Of a stretch of DNA of 64,000 bases, positions 1 to 8,990 are shown one piece after another (position 1 is the stretch's first letter; each line of letters starts with the position of its first letter). The notes beneath the pieces were generated by a model. That model made no database searches, was not told the DNA's origin, and was given only the letters and a program-made list of their open reading frames with translations. A program made the position numbers and the translations under genes. The stretch is from Dyella lipolytica (GTDB lineage: Bacteria; Pseudomonadota; Gammaproteobacteria; Xanthomonadales; Rhodanobacteraceae), in contig NZ_BSNQ01000003.1 in the NCBI RefSeq assembly GCF_030160075.1, forward strand, positions 2,263,152 to 2,327,151, given 5' to 3'.

Positions 1-1
1 C

Positions 2-451
2 GACGAGCTCAATAGCACCGTAGGCATGGTGTTGGCCTGCGACGGTGTCGATGACGCGGTGCGAGAGACCCTGACGCAGGTGCAGCACGAGCTGTTCGAC
101 CTCGGCGGCGAGTTGTGCATTCCCGGCATGGCGATGATCGACGATGCCGATATCACCCGGCTCGAACAATCGCTCGACGGCTTCAACGAACCGCTGCCGC
201 CGCTGAAGGATTTCATCCTGCCCGGCGGCGGTATGGCGGCGTCCTGCTGCCATCTGGCGCGTACGGTGTGCCGTCGGGCCGAACGGGAGGTCATTGCGCT
301 AGGGCGCGTGGAACCCATCCGACCGCAGACCCATCATTACCTCAACCGGTTATCGGATCTGCTGTTCGTGCTGTGCCGCGTGCTGGCCCGCTCCAGCGGA
401 CACGGCGAGGTGCTCTGGGAACACGAGCGTCGCCGCAAACCCAACGCCTGA
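2..451 (+). CDS. Cob(I)alamin adenosyltransferase, PduO type (5' truncated by the window edge)
   Basis: Transfers the adenosyl group of ATP to cob(I)alamin to make coenzyme B12 in the cytoplasm. The reading frame is open from base 2. It begins with DELNSTVG, the conserved N-terminal segment of PduO-type enzymes, and later carries LNRLSDLLFVLCRVL, the family's C-terminal signature helix. About 149 residues are present, so only the first few tens are missing. It ends 11 bases before the next gene on the same strand. A B12-related enzyme fits a genome that also controls metE with a cobalamin riboswitch. Family assignment is firm; the true start lies outside the window. Confidence 0.88.
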   Translation, partial: DELNSTVGMVLACDGVDDAVRETLTQVQHELFDLGGELCIPGMAMIDDADITRLEQSLDGFNEPLPPLKDFILPGGGMAASCCHLARTVCRRAEREVIALGRVEPIRPQTHHYLNRLSDLLFVLCRVLARSSGHGEVLWEHERRRKPNA

Positions 452-462
452 TCTGCCACGTC

Positions 463-1383
463 ATGCTGCAGCTCTACACTCATGCCGTTTGCCTGCAGCA
501 TGACCCGGGTCCGGGGCATGCCGAATCGCCGGCCCGCTTGCGTGCCGTGCTGCAAGCGCTGGACCAGGATCGCTTTGCGGTGCTGGACCGGATCGAAGCG
601 CCACGGGCAACACGCGAACAGCTGCTGCGAGTACACACAGCGGCCCATGTCGACCGGATTCTTAGCACCTTGCCCGATTCAGGCACGGTGCGTCTGGACG
701 AAGACACCTTGATGTCGCCAGCCTCCGCCGAGGCCGGCCTGCGTGCGGCCGGCGCGCTGGTTGCCGCCGTTGACGCTGTGATGCAGGGTGCGGCGACGCG
801 CGCGTTCTGCGCGGTACGGCCGCCCGGCCACCACGCGACGCCCGACACGGCGATGGGCTTTTGCTTGTTCAACAATATCGCGGTCGCCGCTGCACACGCC
901 CTGACTTCCCACGGCTTGAAGCGGGTAGCGATCGCCGATTTCGATGTCCATCACGGCAACGGTACTCAGGACATTTTTCAGCGCGAACCGCGTGTGCTGT
1001 TTATTTCCAGCCATCAGTCGCCGCTCTATCCGGGAACGGGAAGCGCGGGGGAACATGGTGCGGGCAATATCGTCAACGCCCCCTTGTCGCCGGGCGATGG
1101 TTCTTACGAATTCCGTGAATTGTGGGATGGCGCGCTGTTGCCGCGATTACATGCGTTCAAGCCGCAGCTGGTGCTGGTTTCAGCCGGTTTCGACGCCCAT
1201 CGAAACGACCCCTTGGCCGACATACGCCTGCAGACCGAGGATTACGCCTGGATCACGGAGCGCCTGGTCGATGTGGCCAGAATGCACGCCGGAGGCCGAC
1301 TGGTGTCTACGCTTGAGGGCGGCTACGACCTGGCGGCTTTGGCGGCCAGCGTAAGCGCACATGTAGCTGCGCTTATCGATTGA
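463..1383 (+). CDS. Histone deacetylase family (class II-like) zinc hydrolase
   Basis: A 306-residue arginase/deacetylase-fold enzyme. In bacteria these remove acetyl or other acyl groups from polyamines, proteins or small molecules; the substrate here cannot be read from sequence. Catalytic motifs appear in order: RPPGHHA (tandem catalytic histidines), DFDVHHGNGTQ (zinc-binding Asp and His), SAGFDAH (second zinc Asp) and EGGYD near the C-terminus. The ATG at 463 is chosen because homology starts there (YTHAVCLQHDPGPGHAESPARL) and it lies 11 bases after the preceding stop. A longer in-frame extension runs into the upstream gene and is not credible. It converges with msrB, 18 bases away. Confidence 0.9.
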   Translation: MLQLYTHAVCLQHDPGPGHAESPARLRAVLQALDQDRFAVLDRIEAPRATREQLLRVHTAAHVDRILSTLPDSGTVRLDEDTLMSPASAEAGLRAAGALVAAVDAVMQGAATRAFCAVRPPGHHATPDTAMGFCLFNNIAVAAAHALTSHGLKRVAIADFDVHHGNGTQDIFQREPRVLFISSHQSPLYPGTGSAGEHGAGNIVNAPLSPGDGSYEFRELWDGALLPRLHAFKPQLVLVSAGFDAHRNDPLADIRLQTEDYAWITERLVDVARMHAGGRLVSTLEGGYDLAALAASVSAHVAALID

Positions 1384-1401
1384 CCCCTACGCTGCGCAGG
1401 C

Positions 1402-1803
1402 TCATTTCGCTGGCACGAAGTCCAGCGCCAGCGAGTTGATGCAGTAGCGCATACCGGTGGGCTTGGGGCCGTCCGGAAAGACGTGCCCAAGATGCGACTC
1501 GCACTGTGCACATCGCACTTCCGTGCGATGCATGCCATGGCTCTCGTCCTGCAACAGGCTGACCGCCGCACGCGTCATCGGCTGGAAAAAACTTGGCCAG
1601 CCGGAACCGGAGTCGTATTTGGCTTCGGAGGCGAACAACTGCGCCCTGCAAGCCGCGCAAATATAGGTACCGGGCTCTTTATGCCGGTACCACTTGCCGC
1701 TGAAAGGCGGCTCCGTCGCCGAACAACGGCATACGGCGTATTGCTCCGGGCTCAGGCTTTCCCGCCATTGTTCGTCGGTCTTGCCGGGTTTGTGCTGACT
1801 CAT
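1402..1803 (-). CDS. msrB: Peptide-methionine (R)-S-oxide reductase MsrB
   Basis: Reduces methionine-R-sulfoxide in oxidised proteins. The 133-residue protein has two CxxC zinc pairs (CAAC and CAQC), the TEPPFSGKW and GSGWPSF substrate-pocket motifs, and RYCINS with the catalytic cysteine near the C-terminus. The position that carries the resolving cysteine in many 2-Cys MsrBs (GCGWPSF) is serine here, so it is either a 1-Cys type or uses another thiol. An unusual VCRC near residues 24-27, in place of the common V-T-R, could supply one; that is inference. It diverges from lptD with 83 bases between the starts. Confidence 0.93.
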   Translation of the reverse strand: MSQHKPGKTDEQWRESLSPEQYAVCRCSATEPPFSGKWYRHKEPGTYICAACRAQLFASEAKYDSGSGWPSFFQPMTRAAVSLLQDESHGMHRTEVRCAQCESHLGHVFPDGPKPTGMRYCINSLALDFVPAK

Positions 1804-1886
1804 GCTGAATCCTCGCGCGGACGTGTGCCGTCCGAAGGGCCTTTCTGTTAGCTTAACGCCCCTTCGCCGCCGATTGACTGCCCTCC

Positions 1887-4319
1887 GTGAAGCCTACGCC
1901 GCCCTTGCGTTCTCTGCCTCCACGCCGCCTGCTGGCAATCGCCGCCGCCGCTGCCTTGATCAGCAGCCAGGGCGCCCATGCCGGATCCCAGAATCGACGC
2001 CCCAAGGCCACGCTGGATGGCTCGCAGGTCGTCTGCCCGCTGGGCACATTTATCTGCGCACCGCGCCCGGACAACTTCGCACTGTGCCGCCCCAACGGCT
2101 TGCTCGAGTTCTACGATCCTTTTCTGAGCAAGGACTCCTCGCTGCGCGACACGGCCAAGACCCATGTGTGGGCCGATCAAGTGGAGAGCCCGGACCAGAC
2201 CATCTATCACCTGACCGGCCACGTGAAAACGGTCCGCGCCGACCAGGAGCTGCACGCCGACATCGCCGACTACAACAGCGACACGACGGACTATGACGCG
2301 CGCGGCAACGTGCACTACCAGGAGGCCGCGCATCTGCTCTCGGCCGATCACATTGTCGGCAACACCAACAACAGCACCGGGGTCGCCACCGGCAACGTGC
2401 GCTTCCAGATGCTGGATTCGCATGGCAACGGCACCGCCGTTCGTGGCGAGATGATTGACGAAAACCGCAATCGCTACAGCGTCGCCACCTATTCCACGTG
2501 CGATATCGGTCGTCACATCTGGGAAATACGCGCGAAGACTATTGATACCGACCAGAACACCGGCCGCGGTGTCGCACGCAACGCCACGATGAACTTTTAC
2601 GGCGTGCCGTTCTTCTACACGCCCTATATGTCGTTCCCGTTGAACAACGATCGCCAGAGCGGCTTTCTGTATCCGTATTTCGAGCATACGGGCAACGCCG
2701 GTTATCAGTTCAGAATTCCTTACTATTTCAATCTGGCACCGAATTACGACGCGACGCTGGATCCGCGCTACTACACGAAGCGCGGCGCGATGCTCGGCGC
2801 TGAGTTCCGTTATCTGTTTCCGAAGACGAGTGGAACATTCAACATCGAATTCCTGCCTAGCGACAATTACAACGACCAGAAAATCACGCCGACCGCGCCG
2901 GATACACAAGGTCAGGAACGTTATCTATACAAATTCGTCAACAACACCAGCTTGTGGCCAGGGTGGAGCCTCAACACAAACATCAATCGTGCGTCGGATC
3001 AGAACTACATGCACGATTTCGGCGACGACCTTTTCAGCATTTCCACGACCTTCCTCTACTCCAGCATTTACCTCAATGGCTCGGGTAATTGGTGGAGTGC
3101 CGCTGTCGGTGGAGACATGTGGCAGAACGTGGATCCTTCGCAGCCCAACAGCGTAGAGCCCTACAAACGCCTGCCGCGCGCCACGTTCAATATGGATATC
3201 CCATTCGCGCGGTGGTACGACGTTGGCATGACCAGCGAAGCCGTGTCGTTCCGCAAAACCAACAGCGTGGAAGGCAGCCGACTGGATCTCTACCCCTATG
3301 TCGACGCGGACTTTCAAGGGGCCGCCTGGTTTATCAGGCCTAAGCTGGCTTACCGCTATACGGCCTATTCACTCGACTCGGGCTACCAGAATTTCTACAC
3401 CGCCACGACGACCTCAACGGGAACGACGTTCTATCCGTTCCCGCAAAGCAACCCGAGCCGTTCGTTGCCGATCGTCAGTCTTGACCAAGGCCTGATCTTC
3501 GACCGCAGCACGTCGCTGTTCGGCACGAACTACACGCAGACACTGGAACCGCGCCTTTATTACCTCTACGTGCCCTACCGCAATCAGAACAACCTGCCGT
3601 TGTTCGACACCGGCTTGATGGCGTTCGACGACTGGATGCTGTTCGCCCCGAACCAGTTCTCGGGCGCCGACCGCCAGATGAATGCGAACAACCTCACTGC
3701 CGCGGTCACCACCCGATTGCTCGACGATGGCGGCGTGGAGCGCTTGTCGGCGACGTTTGGACAGATTCGCTACTTCACCCCTCAGCTCGTGCAAACGCCC
3801 GGGGTGGCTGCTACGAACTGGTCGGGTTCGGACTACGTGGCCGAACTGAGCAGTCAGTTGAACGACCAGTGGACCATGAGCACCGAGTATCTGTGGAACC
3901 CGAATACCCGCAAGACCGATCTGGGCACGTTTACCGTCCAGCGCCGTCTCGGCTTCGACGGCATCCTCAACTTCTCCTACCGCTTCCGCCAGGGCCAGTT
4001 GGAACAATACGACGCCTCGGCGGTCTATCCACTCACCGACCGCTGGCGCCTGATCGGCGACTGGACGTACTCGGTGATGGACAAGAAAACCGTGGAGGCA
4101 GTCGCCGGGGTGCAGTACGAAGGCTGTTGCGTCAAGGTCAGCCTGGTGGCTCGCCACTATGTGACGGGCTATGACGGCGTCATCACGAACCTGCTGCCAG
4201 GCCAGGCCATTCCCGGCAGCGATACCGCTGTCATGTTCGAGTTGGAATTCAAGGGCATGGGTGCTTTCAGCGGTCAGACGGACAGCATCCTGCGGCGTGA
4301 TATCCTTGGCTATCAATAA
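1887..4319 (+). CDS. lptD: LPS-assembly outer-membrane protein LptD
   Basis: Outer-membrane beta-barrel that, with LptE, inserts lipopolysaccharide into the outer leaflet. The 810-residue product starts with a signal peptide (arginines, then LLAIAAAAALI, ending AHA). A periplasmic LptA-like jellyroll follows (about residues 85-220), then a long barrel rich in alternating aromatic residues. Cysteines cluster after the signal peptide, and a CC pair at residues 747-748 matches the conserved C-terminal pair of E. coli LptD that forms interdomain disulfides. The start codon is GTG at 1887. surA, a chaperone for LptD assembly, follows at once, a classic pairing. A hairpin terminator separates the two. 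Confidence 0.95.
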   Translation: MKPTPPLRSLPPRRLLAIAAAAALISSQGAHAGSQNRRPKATLDGSQVVCPLGTFICAPRPDNFALCRPNGLLEFYDPFLSKDSSLRDTAKTHVWADQVESPDQTIYHLTGHVKTVRADQELHADIADYNSDTTDYDARGNVHYQEAAHLLSADHIVGNTNNSTGVATGNVRFQMLDSHGNGTAVRGEMIDENRNRYSVATYSTCDIGRHIWEIRAKTIDTDQNTGRGVARNATMNFYGVPFFYTPYMSFPLNNDRQSGFLYPYFEHTGNAGYQFRIPYYFNLAPNYDATLDPRYYTKRGAMLGAEFRYLFPKTSGTFNIEFLPSDNYNDQKITPTAPDTQGQERYLYKFVNNTSLWPGWSLNTNINRASDQNYMHDFGDDLFSISTTFLYSSIYLNGSGNWWSAAVGGDMWQNVDPSQPNSVEPYKRLPRATFNMDIPFARWYDVGMTSEAVSFRKTNSVEGSRLDLYPYVDADFQGAAWFIRPKLAYRYTAYSLDSGYQNFYTATTTSTGTTFYPFPQSNPSRSLPIVSLDQGLIFDRSTSLFGTNYTQTLEPRLYYLYVPYRNQNNLPLFDTGLMAFDDWMLFAPNQFSGADRQMNANNLTAAVTTRLLDDGGVERLSATFGQIRYFTPQLVQTPGVAATNWSGSDYVAELSSQLNDQWTMSTEYLWNPNTRKTDLGTFTVQRRLGFDGILNFSYRFRQGQLEQYDASAVYPLTDRWRLIGDWTYSVMDKKTVEAVAGVQYEGCCVKVSLVARHYVTGYDGVITNLLPGQAIPGSDTAVMFELEFKGMGAFSGQTDSILRRDILGYQ

Positions 4320-4350
4320 GGGCGCTTTGCAAGGTTTGGGCGCCCTCAAG

Positions 4351-4374
4351 AAAACGGCTACGTAGGCCGTTTTT
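4351..4374 (+). terminator. Intrinsic terminator between lptD and surA
   Basis: AAAACGGC and GCCGTTTT form a perfect 8-bp stem around a 7-base loop (TACGTAG), with the right arm running into five T residues. It lies 31 bases after the lptD stop. A second, GC-rich inverted repeat (GGGCGC/GCGCCC, 4320-4345) precedes it. surA therefore probably has its own promoter or relies on readthrough. Confidence 0.75.
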
Positions 4375-4423
4375 GAGATCACCGTTAATTCGCTCGCCAT
4401 TGGCGATAGAAGGCTGTTCACTG

Positions 4424-5776
4424 ATGAAGCAGATTTTTGCGTTGTTCCTGCTGACGATCGTTTCGGCGGCTCCGTCGCTGGCCCAGGCTCAGCTCCTGTC
4501 GCCGCAGGACGCAGGCTCCGGCCTGCAACCGGTCGACCGGATCGTCGCCGTCGTCGAAGACGACGTGATTCTGCAGAGTGAGTTGAACGACGCCGTCGCC
4601 GCGATCCAGCAGCAATATGCCAGTCAACCGGGGCAGCTTCCCCCCATCGACGTGTTGCGCCGACAGGTGCTCGACCGTCTGATCCTGATGAAGCTGCAGC
4701 TGCAGCGCGCCGACGACCAGGGTATCCGCGCCTCCGATTCCGACGTCGATCAGGCGGTGCAGAATGTCGCCACCCAGAACAAGATGTCGCCCGACCAGCT
4801 GCGCGCCGCGGTGGAACAAAGCGGCCTGAGCTACGCGGCTTTCCGTCAGCAGCTGCACGATCAGCTGGTCGTCCAGAAGCTGCACCAAGGCGTGGTGCGC
4901 GATTCGGTGTCGATCACTGACAGCGAAATCAACAACCTGCTCAACAGCTCCAGCTACAAGGCTGGCGAAGTGCACCTGGCGCATATCCAGATCAGCATTC
5001 CTAGCGGTGCGAGCGCCGCCGATATCCAGAACGCGCAGAGCAAGGCCGAACAGGCGCTTGCTGCCATCAAGGGCGGTATGGACTTCAAGGCCGCGACCAT
5101 CCGCTTCTCCGATGCGCCTGATGCGCTGGACGGCGGCGATCTCGGCTGGCGTCGCATGGACGAGGTGCCGTCGGCCTTCGTCGACACCATCGGCGGCATG
5201 AAGACCGGCGACGTAAGCGGCATCCTGCGCGGCCCCACGGGCTTCCACATCATCCAGCTGATCGGTCAGCGCGAACCGTCCAAGCAGATGGTGACCGAAT
5301 ATCACGCCCGCCAGATTCTGATCCGCCCGAGCGAGCTGCTTTCGGCGGCACAGGCGCAGCAAAAAGCGCAGGACATCTACAACCGCATCGCCAACAAGCA
5401 TCAAGACTTCGCCAAACTGGCGAAAGACGATTCCAATGACGACACGACCGCCAACGCCGGCGGTGACATGGGTTGGTTCCAGCAGAGTGACTGGGGTCAG
5501 CTGATCGGCCAGAAATTGGACGAGCTCAAGGATGGTGAAGTATCGCAGCCGTTCCAGAGCGAGGCTGGCTGGCACATCATCCAGCGTCTGAGCACGCGCA
5601 GCAGCGATATGACCACGCAAGTCGCCCGCGAACAGGCGCGTCAGGCGATCGGCAACCGCAAGGCCGACCAGGCGTACGACGACTACCTGCGCGAATTGCG
5701 CTCCAGCTCGTACGTGAAGATCCTCGCGCCAGAGCTCGAGGAGCCCGCCGGTTCGGACAACAAGGCGTCTTCGTAA
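4424..5776 (+). CDS. surA: Periplasmic chaperone and peptidyl-prolyl isomerase SurA
   Basis: Escorts unfolded outer-membrane proteins across the periplasm. The 450-residue protein has a signal peptide (MKQIFALFLLTIVSAAPSLAQA), a SurA N-terminal chaperone domain beginning VDRIVAVVEDDVILQSEL, then two parvulin domains. The first spans about residues 175-275, including GGDLGWRRMDEVPSAF and GPTGFHIIQL. The second spans about 285-385, including GGDMGWFQQSDW and EAGWHIIQ. The ATG at 4424 is preferred to an upstream in-frame start because it begins the signal peptide exactly. It lies between lptD and pdxA, the surA-pdxA-rsmA-apaGH order known from many gammaproteobacteria. Confidence 0.95.
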   Translation: MKQIFALFLLTIVSAAPSLAQAQLLSPQDAGSGLQPVDRIVAVVEDDVILQSELNDAVAAIQQQYASQPGQLPPIDVLRRQVLDRLILMKLQLQRADDQGIRASDSDVDQAVQNVATQNKMSPDQLRAAVEQSGLSYAAFRQQLHDQLVVQKLHQGVVRDSVSITDSEINNLLNSSSYKAGEVHLAHIQISIPSGASAADIQNAQSKAEQALAAIKGGMDFKAATIRFSDAPDALDGGDLGWRRMDEVPSAFVDTIGGMKTGDVSGILRGPTGFHIIQLIGQREPSKQMVTEYHARQILIRPSELLSAAQAQQKAQDIYNRIANKHQDFAKLAKDDSNDDTTANAGGDMGWFQQSDWGQLIGQKLDELKDGEVSQPFQSEAGWHIIQRLSTRSSDMTTQVAREQARQAIGNRKADQAYDDYLRELRSSSYVKILAPELEEPAGSDNKASS

Positions 5777-5801
5777 TGGCGCCACGACGCGCGGGTATCC
5801 C

Positions 5802-6845
5802 GTGAACAGGCTCGCGCTACCGCGGCTCGCCCTCACTGCAGGCGAGCCGGCCGGTGTCGGTCCCGAGTTGCTTGTCCGATTGGCCGCCACCTCGTTGGCG
5901 GCCAATTTCGTTGCGATCACCGATCGTGCCTTGCTCGAACGCGCGGCTATCCGGTGCGGCGTCGAGATCAATTTGATCGATGACGATGGCGGGGACGTCG
6001 AGGAGCGATCGCCAGGCACCCTGCGCATTCGACATATTCCGCTCGCGGCCAACGAAGTTCCTGGCCGTCCCGACCCGCGCAATGCCCAACATGTTCTCGC
6101 CACGCTGGCGGAAGCCGCCGATGGATGCATAAGCGGTCGCTACGGCGCCTTGATCACGGCTCCGCTGCAGAAGTCCTCGATCAACGACGCGGGCATATCC
6201 TTCAGCGGCCACACCGAATTCTTCGCCGCACATAGCCACGCCGACGTGGTGATGATGCTGGCCAGCCCGGAACTGCGTGTCGCGTTGGCAACCACTCACT
6301 TGCCGTTGAATGCTGTGTCTGCGGCCATCGATGCCACGTCGCTGGAACGAACGCTACGCATCGTGCATAACGAACTGCAGGCAAAATTCGGCTTTGCCGA
6401 GCCGCGCATCGCCGTGCTGGGCCTCAACCCGCATGCCGGCGAAAACGGCCATCTCGGGCGCGAAGAAATCGATACGATCATTCCTGTGCTGCAGAAGCTG
6501 CGCCAACAAGGCATGCAATTACTGGGCCCCATGCCGGCCGATACGGCGTTCGTGCCCGCGCAGCGCCAGCATTACGACGCCGTGCTCGCGATGTATCACG
6601 ATCAGGCATTGCCGGTACTGAAAAGCGAAGCGTTCGATCGCACAGTAAATCTCACGCTCGGCCTCCCCTTCATTCGCACTTCCGTCGACCACGGCACAGC
6701 GCTGGATCTTGCCGGCACTGGCAAGGCCGATCCGTCCAGCCTGATCGCCGCTGCGCAGATGGCATTAAATCTCGTGGCGCGACGTGCCACCCATTCATCG
6801 ACACCCCTCCAGAGTGAGGGAACCGCTTCATCTAAGGCCGTATGA
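5802..6845 (+). CDS. pdxA: 4-hydroxythreonine-4-phosphate dehydrogenase PdxA
   Basis: NAD-dependent, metal-dependent oxidation step of the DXP-independent pyridoxal 5'-phosphate pathway. The 347-residue protein opens with LALTAGEPAGVGPELL and has SGHTEFFA (a metal-ligand histidine), LNPHAGENGHLG, AMYHDQALPVLK (another ligand histidine) and RTSVDHGTALDLAG, all standard PdxA blocks. The start is GTG at 5802; no ATG lies before the first conserved block. Its stop overlaps the rsmA start by four bases (ATGA), so translation is probably coupled. Confidence 0.95.
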   Translation: MNRLALPRLALTAGEPAGVGPELLVRLAATSLAANFVAITDRALLERAAIRCGVEINLIDDDGGDVEERSPGTLRIRHIPLAANEVPGRPDPRNAQHVLATLAEAADGCISGRYGALITAPLQKSSINDAGISFSGHTEFFAAHSHADVVMMLASPELRVALATTHLPLNAVSAAIDATSLERTLRIVHNELQAKFGFAEPRIAVLGLNPHAGENGHLGREEIDTIIPVLQKLRQQGMQLLGPMPADTAFVPAQRQHYDAVLAMYHDQALPVLKSEAFDRTVNLTLGLPFIRTSVDHGTALDLAGTGKADPSSLIAAAQMALNLVARRATHSSTPLQSEGTASSKAV

Positions 6846-7630
6846 GCGCCCGCCCAAAGAAAAGCTTCGGCCAACACTTCCTGCACGAGCGCCGCTACAT
6901 CGAGCGCATCGTCAGCGCCATCTCGCCTCGTCCCGAGGATTTTCTGGTAGAGATCGGCCCGGGCGAAGGTGCGCTGACCTTTCCGCTGCTCGCTGCGGCG
7001 GGCAAGCTCACGGCGATCGAGCTGGATACCGATCTCATCCCTAACTTGCAGGCGAATTCTGCCGGCGTCGGCGAGCTTTCGATCGTGCACGCCGATGTGC
7101 TGAAGGTCGACTTCACCGCGTTGGCGCATCGTCATGGCGCAGAGCGCCTGCGCATTGCCGGCAACCTGCCTTATTACATCTCCAGCCCGATCCTGTTTCA
7201 CTGCATCGATCATGCGGCAGCCATCACCGACATGCATTTCATGCTGCAGAAGGAAGTGGTGGATCGCATGGCCGCTGAGCCGGGCAGCAAAGTGTACGGG
7301 CGGCTGTCGGTGATGTTGCAACTCGCTTGCCGTGTCGAGCCGCTGTTCGATGTGCCGCCCGGTGCGTTCCGGCCGCCGCCGAAAGTCGATTCGTCGGTGG
7401 TGCGCCTGGTGCCACTCGCGGCAGAGGCGCGTCATGACGCCGACCCGGATCGCCTGTACGCCATCGTGAAAGCGGCTTTCGCGCAACGGCGCAAGACGCT
7501 CAGCAATGCGCTTCGCCAACTGATGGATGCCGATACCATCCGGCTCGCCGACGTCGATCCCAAGGCACGGGCGGAGACATTGGCGCCGGAGGACTTCGTG
7601 CGCCTGGCCAAGACCGCACCCGCCTCTTGA
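6842..7630 (+). CDS. rsmA: 16S rRNA (adenine1518-N6/adenine1519-N6)-dimethyltransferase RsmA
   Basis: Dimethylates the two adjacent adenines in the 3'-terminal helix of 16S rRNA during 30S maturation; its loss gives kasugamycin resistance. The 262-residue Rossmann methyltransferase shows KKSFGQHFL at the N-terminus, the SAM-binding VEIGPGEGALTFPL, and the catalytic NLPY in GNLPYYISSPI. The C-terminus has FRPPPKVDSSVVRL and AFAQRRKTLSNALR. It overlaps pdxA by four bases and sits upstream of apaG, as in the E. coli ksgA-apaG-apaH order. Confidence 0.96.
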   Translation: MSARPKKSFGQHFLHERRYIERIVSAISPRPEDFLVEIGPGEGALTFPLLAAAGKLTAIELDTDLIPNLQANSAGVGELSIVHADVLKVDFTALAHRHGAERLRIAGNLPYYISSPILFHCIDHAAAITDMHFMLQKEVVDRMAAEPGSKVYGRLSVMLQLACRVEPLFDVPPGAFRPPPKVDSSVVRLVPLAAEARHDADPDRLYAIVKAAFAQRRKTLSNALRQLMDADTIRLADVDPKARAETLAPEDFVRLAKTAPAS

Positions 7631-7684
7631 TGTCATACGCGTGCGCGAAATAGATCGGGGCATCCCTTAGGCGTGCTTAACGCT

Positions 7685-7690
7685 TACAAT
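7685..7690 (+). promoter_or_regulatory. Candidate -10 element giving a leaderless apaG transcript
   Basis: TTACAAT ends six bases before the apaG ATG, so transcription from it would begin at or next to the start codon. No convincing -35 hexamer is visible at 16-18 bases. The same spacing is seen before dusB and uup. Confidence 0.45.
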
Positions 7691-7696
7691 CCCGCC

Positions 7697-8080
7697 ATGA
7701 ACGAGAAATCCCCCTACACGATCGATGTGCAGGTACATACCCGCTTTGTCCCGGACCAATCCGTGCCCGGTGAAAACCGCTACGTATTCGCTTACACGAT
7801 CAAGCTGCACAACGCCGGCATCATTCCCGCGCGCCTGCTCACCCGCCACTGGGTTATCACCGATGCCAACGGCAAAATCGAGGAAGTGCGCGGTGAAGGC
7901 GTGGTCGGCGAGCAACCTTGGATGCGTCCGGGCGATGATTACGAATACACCTCCGGCGCGGTGCTGGAAACCGCCGTGGGCACCATGCACGGCAGCTACC
8001 AGATGGTGGCCGACGACGGCACACGCTTCGAGGCCCCCATCCCAGCATTTACGCTTTCCATTCCGCGTACCCTGCACTGA
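7697..8080 (+). CDS. apaG: ApaG family protein (Co2+/Mg2+ efflux-associated)
   Basis: A 127-residue single-domain beta-sandwich protein. Its molecular role is unsettled; mutants in other bacteria show cobalt sensitivity. It has [36 protein letters not shown] and [20 protein letters not shown], which cover most of the conserved family profile. The ATG at 7697 gives the usual length; a GTG 24 bases upstream is in frame. A -10-like TACAAT (7685-7690) ends six bases before this ATG, so the message may be leaderless. It sits between rsmA and apaH. Confidence 0.92.
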   Translation: MNEKSPYTIDVQVHTRFVPDQSVPGENRYVFAYTIKLHNAGIIPARLLTRHWVITDANGKIEEVRGEGVVGEQPWMRPGDDYEYTSGAVLETAVGTMHGSYQMVADDGTRFEAPIPAFTLSIPRTLH

Positions 8081-8090
8081 GGAGCTGCTC

Positions 8091-8129
8091 ATGATTCGTG
8101 TGCAGCAGACCCCCAAGGCAATGCGCTGA
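8091..8129 (+). CDS. Possible 12-codon leader peptide coupled to apaH
   Basis: An ATG at 8091 follows a clear Shine-Dalgarno GGAG (8081-8084) with six bases between. It opens a 12-codon frame, MIRVQQTPKAMR, whose TGA overlaps the apaH ATG (TGATG). apaH itself has only a weak Shine-Dalgarno, so translation of this minigene could deliver ribosomes to apaH. It could also be chance. No known family matches. Confidence 0.33.
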   Translation: MIRVQQTPKAMR

Positions 8130-8977
8130 TGGCCACCTACGCCATCGGCGATATCCAGGGTTGCTACCCGGAATTGCAGCGATTGCTGGAGAAGTTGCGT
8201 TTCGATCCCAGCAGCGATCGGCTATGGCTTTGCGGTGATCTGGTGAATCGCGGTGGGCAGTCGCTGGACACGCTGCGCCTGGTGCACTCGTTGCGGGACA
8301 GCACCATCGTTACGCTCGGCAATCACGACCTGAGCCTGCTGGCGATCGCACAACGCAAACAGGATGCGCAAGCACGAGTCAATGCGGAGCTTCGCGAAGT
8401 ACTGTTCGCCGAAGACGCTCCGGTGCTGTTCGAATGGCTGCGCAACCAAAAGCTGCTGCACCATGATGAGTCGCTGGGCTGGACGATGGTGCATGCTGGT
8501 CTCGCACCCAGCTGGACGCTCAAGCAAGCTCAGCGCTGCGCCGCTGAAATCGAACGCGAGCTTTCCAGCCCGCATCATCCGCGGCTGCTAAAGAATCTGT
8601 TCGGTAACCGACCGGCTGCCTGGTCGAGCCGTCTGCAAGGTATCGAGCGCATGCGCGCGTCGATCAACACGCTGACACGGATGCGCTTTTGCGACATCAA
8701 TGGCCGGATCGACTTCGAAAGCAAGGGTGCACCCGGCACACAAAAGCCTGGCATGTATCCATGGTTCGAAGTGCCGGGCGTACGTCGTCGCGAGACGCGT
8801 TTCGTGTGCGGTCATTGGTCCACATTGGGACGCTTCGTCGGCATGGATGTCTATGGCATCGACACGGGATGCGTGTGGGGCGGCAAGCTCACCGCACTAC
8901 GTCTGGATGGCGAAGAGCCGCAGTACATCACCGTGGATGCCGAGCCGCATCGCAAGCGCACGCCGGGCGGCGACTGA
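8129..8977 (+). CDS. apaH: Symmetrical bis(5'-nucleosyl)-tetraphosphatase ApaH
   Basis: Hydrolyses Ap4A to two ADP and can remove Np4 caps from RNA. It is a 282-residue metallophosphatase of the PPP superfamily. Motifs are GDIQGCY at the N-terminus, GDLVNRG (about residue 36), LGNHD (about residue 62), MVHAGLAPSW, and FVCGHWSTLGR plus GIDTGCVWGGKLTALRL near the C-terminus, all metal or phosphate ligands of the family. The ATG at 8129 gives ATYAIGDIQG at once. It ends the rsmA-apaG-apaH series and converges on secA. Confidence 0.95.
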   Translation: MATYAIGDIQGCYPELQRLLEKLRFDPSSDRLWLCGDLVNRGGQSLDTLRLVHSLRDSTIVTLGNHDLSLLAIAQRKQDAQARVNAELREVLFAEDAPVLFEWLRNQKLLHHDESLGWTMVHAGLAPSWTLKQAQRCAAEIERELSSPHHPRLLKNLFGNRPAAWSSRLQGIERMRASINTLTRMRFCDINGRIDFESKGAPGTQKPGMYPWFEVPGVRRRETRFVCGHWSTLGRFVGMDVYGIDTGCVWGGKLTALRLDGEEPQYITVDAEPHRKRTPGGD

Positions 8978-8990
8978 CAACAAAAAAGCG

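Noticed and set aside
1887..4319. Reading the many short frames within lptD as separate genes
   Set aside because: The 810-codon lptD frame is continuous with signal peptide, jellyroll, barrel and conserved CC pair.
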